A stretch of DNA of 6,156 nucleotides from JBEKVE01 sp049514335 (GTDB lineage Bacteria; Actinomycetota; Acidimicrobiia; Acidimicrobiales; UBA8190): NCBI GenBank assembly GCA_049514335.1, contig JBEKVE010000188.1, forward strand, positions 1 to 6,156, read 5' to 3'. A program made the position numbers and the translations under genes. Below are positions 5,498 through 6,156 of this stretch, in pieces; position 1 is the stretch's first letter, and each line of letters begins with the position of its first letter. The notes under the pieces are model-generated. The model made no database searches. It was not told where the DNA came from and saw only the letters and a list, made by a program, of their open reading frames with translations.

Positions 5498-6156
5498 TCA
5501 GTACCCGGCCTCGGCGTCGACGACGCCGGTGAGCTCCTCGCCGCTCCGGAAGCGACGCAGGTTGTCGACGAACAGCGCCACCGTGTCGACCATGGTGCTC
5601 GGCGCGCTCCAGCTGACGTGGGGGCTCAGCCGCACCCGCTCGTGGGAGTAGAGCCAGTGCCCGGCCGCCAGGGGCTCGGGTTCGACGGTGTCGAGCGACG
5701 CCAGCGCCACCTGGCCCGTGTCGAGCGCGTGGCGCAGGGCGTCCTGGTCGACCAGGCTGCCCCGGGACACGTTGACCAGGTGGACGCCCTGCTTGCACGA
5801 CGCCAGGGCGGTGGCGCCGATGAGGTGGCGCGTCCGGGCGGTGGCCGGCGCCGCCACCACCACGTGGTCGGACCGCGCCAGCAACATCGCCAGGTCATCG
5901 ATCACCTCGACCCCGGCCACCGGCGACGGAGCGGCGCGGCGCCGGTGCGCGAGGACCGCCATGTCGAAGGCGAGGGCACGGCGGGCCACGGCCGCGCCGA
6001 TCGCTCCCAGGCCCACCAGCCCGAGGGTCTTGCCCGCCAAGCTGCCGAGCGACGCTGAGTTCCACCGCTCGGGGGGAGCCGTCACCCACGAACCGGGCAG
6101 GCGCTTCTCGAAGGCGAGCATGACGGCGAGCACCCATTCGGCGATGGGGACGGATG
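5498..6156 (-). CDS. D-isomer-specific 2-hydroxyacid dehydrogenase, 5' partial
   Basis: An NAD(P)H-dependent reductase of 2-keto acids to D-2-hydroxy acids (or the reverse), cytoplasmic. The reading frame runs off the right edge; before the apparent GTG at 6133 it continues as SVPIAEW, the conserved helix ahead of the nucleotide-binding domain, so the true start is outside the window. About 219 residues are visible, lacking roughly the first 90-100 of a usual 310-330. Numbering from the GTG at 6133, the Rossmann motif is GLGAIG (41-46) and the catalytic residues are Arg124 (NVSRGSLVD), Glu153 (EPEPL) and His172 (SPHVS), all present. After the second Rossmann strand the sequence is AHRRR (62-66) rather than an acidic residue, which in this family points to NADPH. 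It is probably the first of a two-gene unit with the TIM-barrel gene, whose start is 1 nt away. The substrate is unknown. Confidence 0.93.
   Translation of the reverse strand, partial: SVPIAEWVLAVMLAFEKRLPGSWVTAPPERWNSASLGSLAGKTLGLVGLGAIGAAVARRALAFDMAVLAHRRRAAPSPVAGVEVIDDLAMLLARSDHVVVAAPATARTRHLIGATALASCKQGVHLVNVSRGSLVDQDALRHALDTGQVALASLDTVEPEPLAAGHWLYSHERVRLSPHVSWSAPSTMVDTVALFVDNLRRFRSGEELTGVVDAEAGY

Noticed and set aside
4508..5532. Overlapping frames on both strands around the TIM-barrel gene (4508-5467 minus, 4681-5532 plus)
   Set aside because: They are Arg/Gly/Pro-rich with no recognisable domain. The 4627-5496 frame carries the metal-site motifs and couples exactly to the upstream stop.
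1..6156. The whole window as one novel multi-gene system (defence, biosynthetic or mobile)
   Set aside because: There are no nuclease, helicase, synthase, integrase, toxin or repeat-boundary signatures. The two strands carry ordinary convergent units with no visible functional link.

Overview
The window is a piece of a high-GC bacterial chromosome. GC is roughly 70% or more by eye, several genes start with GTG, and third codon positions are almost all G or C. The gene families present are common in Actinobacteria: a DHA2-type MFS exporter, a split MaoC pair resembling mycobacterial ChsH1/ChsH2, and a cysteine-rich secreted sedolisin. An actinomycete or acidimicrobial relative is the best guess, but no sequence here fixes the genus. 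No RNA gene, transposon, CRISPR array or phage gene is visible.

Layout. The plus strand carries the 3' part of an MFS exporter (to 1205). After a 79-bp gap come two small hot-dog-fold hydratase subunits (1285-1845 and 1842-2300) that overlap by ATGA and are surely translated together. The minus strand carries, in transcription order, a D-2-hydroxyacid dehydrogenase truncated by the window end (6156-5498), a TIM-barrel sugar isomerase/epimerase-type protein starting 1 nt after its stop (5496-4627), a 149-bp gap, and a secreted S53 (sedolisin) peptidase preproprotein (4477-2324). The two groups converge at a 23-bp gap (2301-2323).

How they work together. The two hydratase subunits look like one heteromeric enoyl-CoA hydratase: the second keeps the Asp/His catalytic pair, while the first has Tyr where the His should be. 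The dehydrogenase and TIM-barrel protein look like a two-gene metabolic unit acting on a small hydroxy- or keto-acid or sugar-derived substrate that cannot be named. The peptidase is a stand-alone exported acid-type endopeptidase, and the exporter's substrate is unknown. Nothing ties the two strands into one pathway.

The most distinctive local feature is a run of seven in-frame 15-bp units (3782-3886) encoding an Ala/His-rich pentapeptide linker between the peptidase's propeptide and catalytic domain. I see no clear undescribed multi-gene system. The best leads are this linker, the ChsH1/ChsH2-like pair that lacks the DUF35 domain, and the uncharacterised dehydrogenase/TIM-barrel pair.
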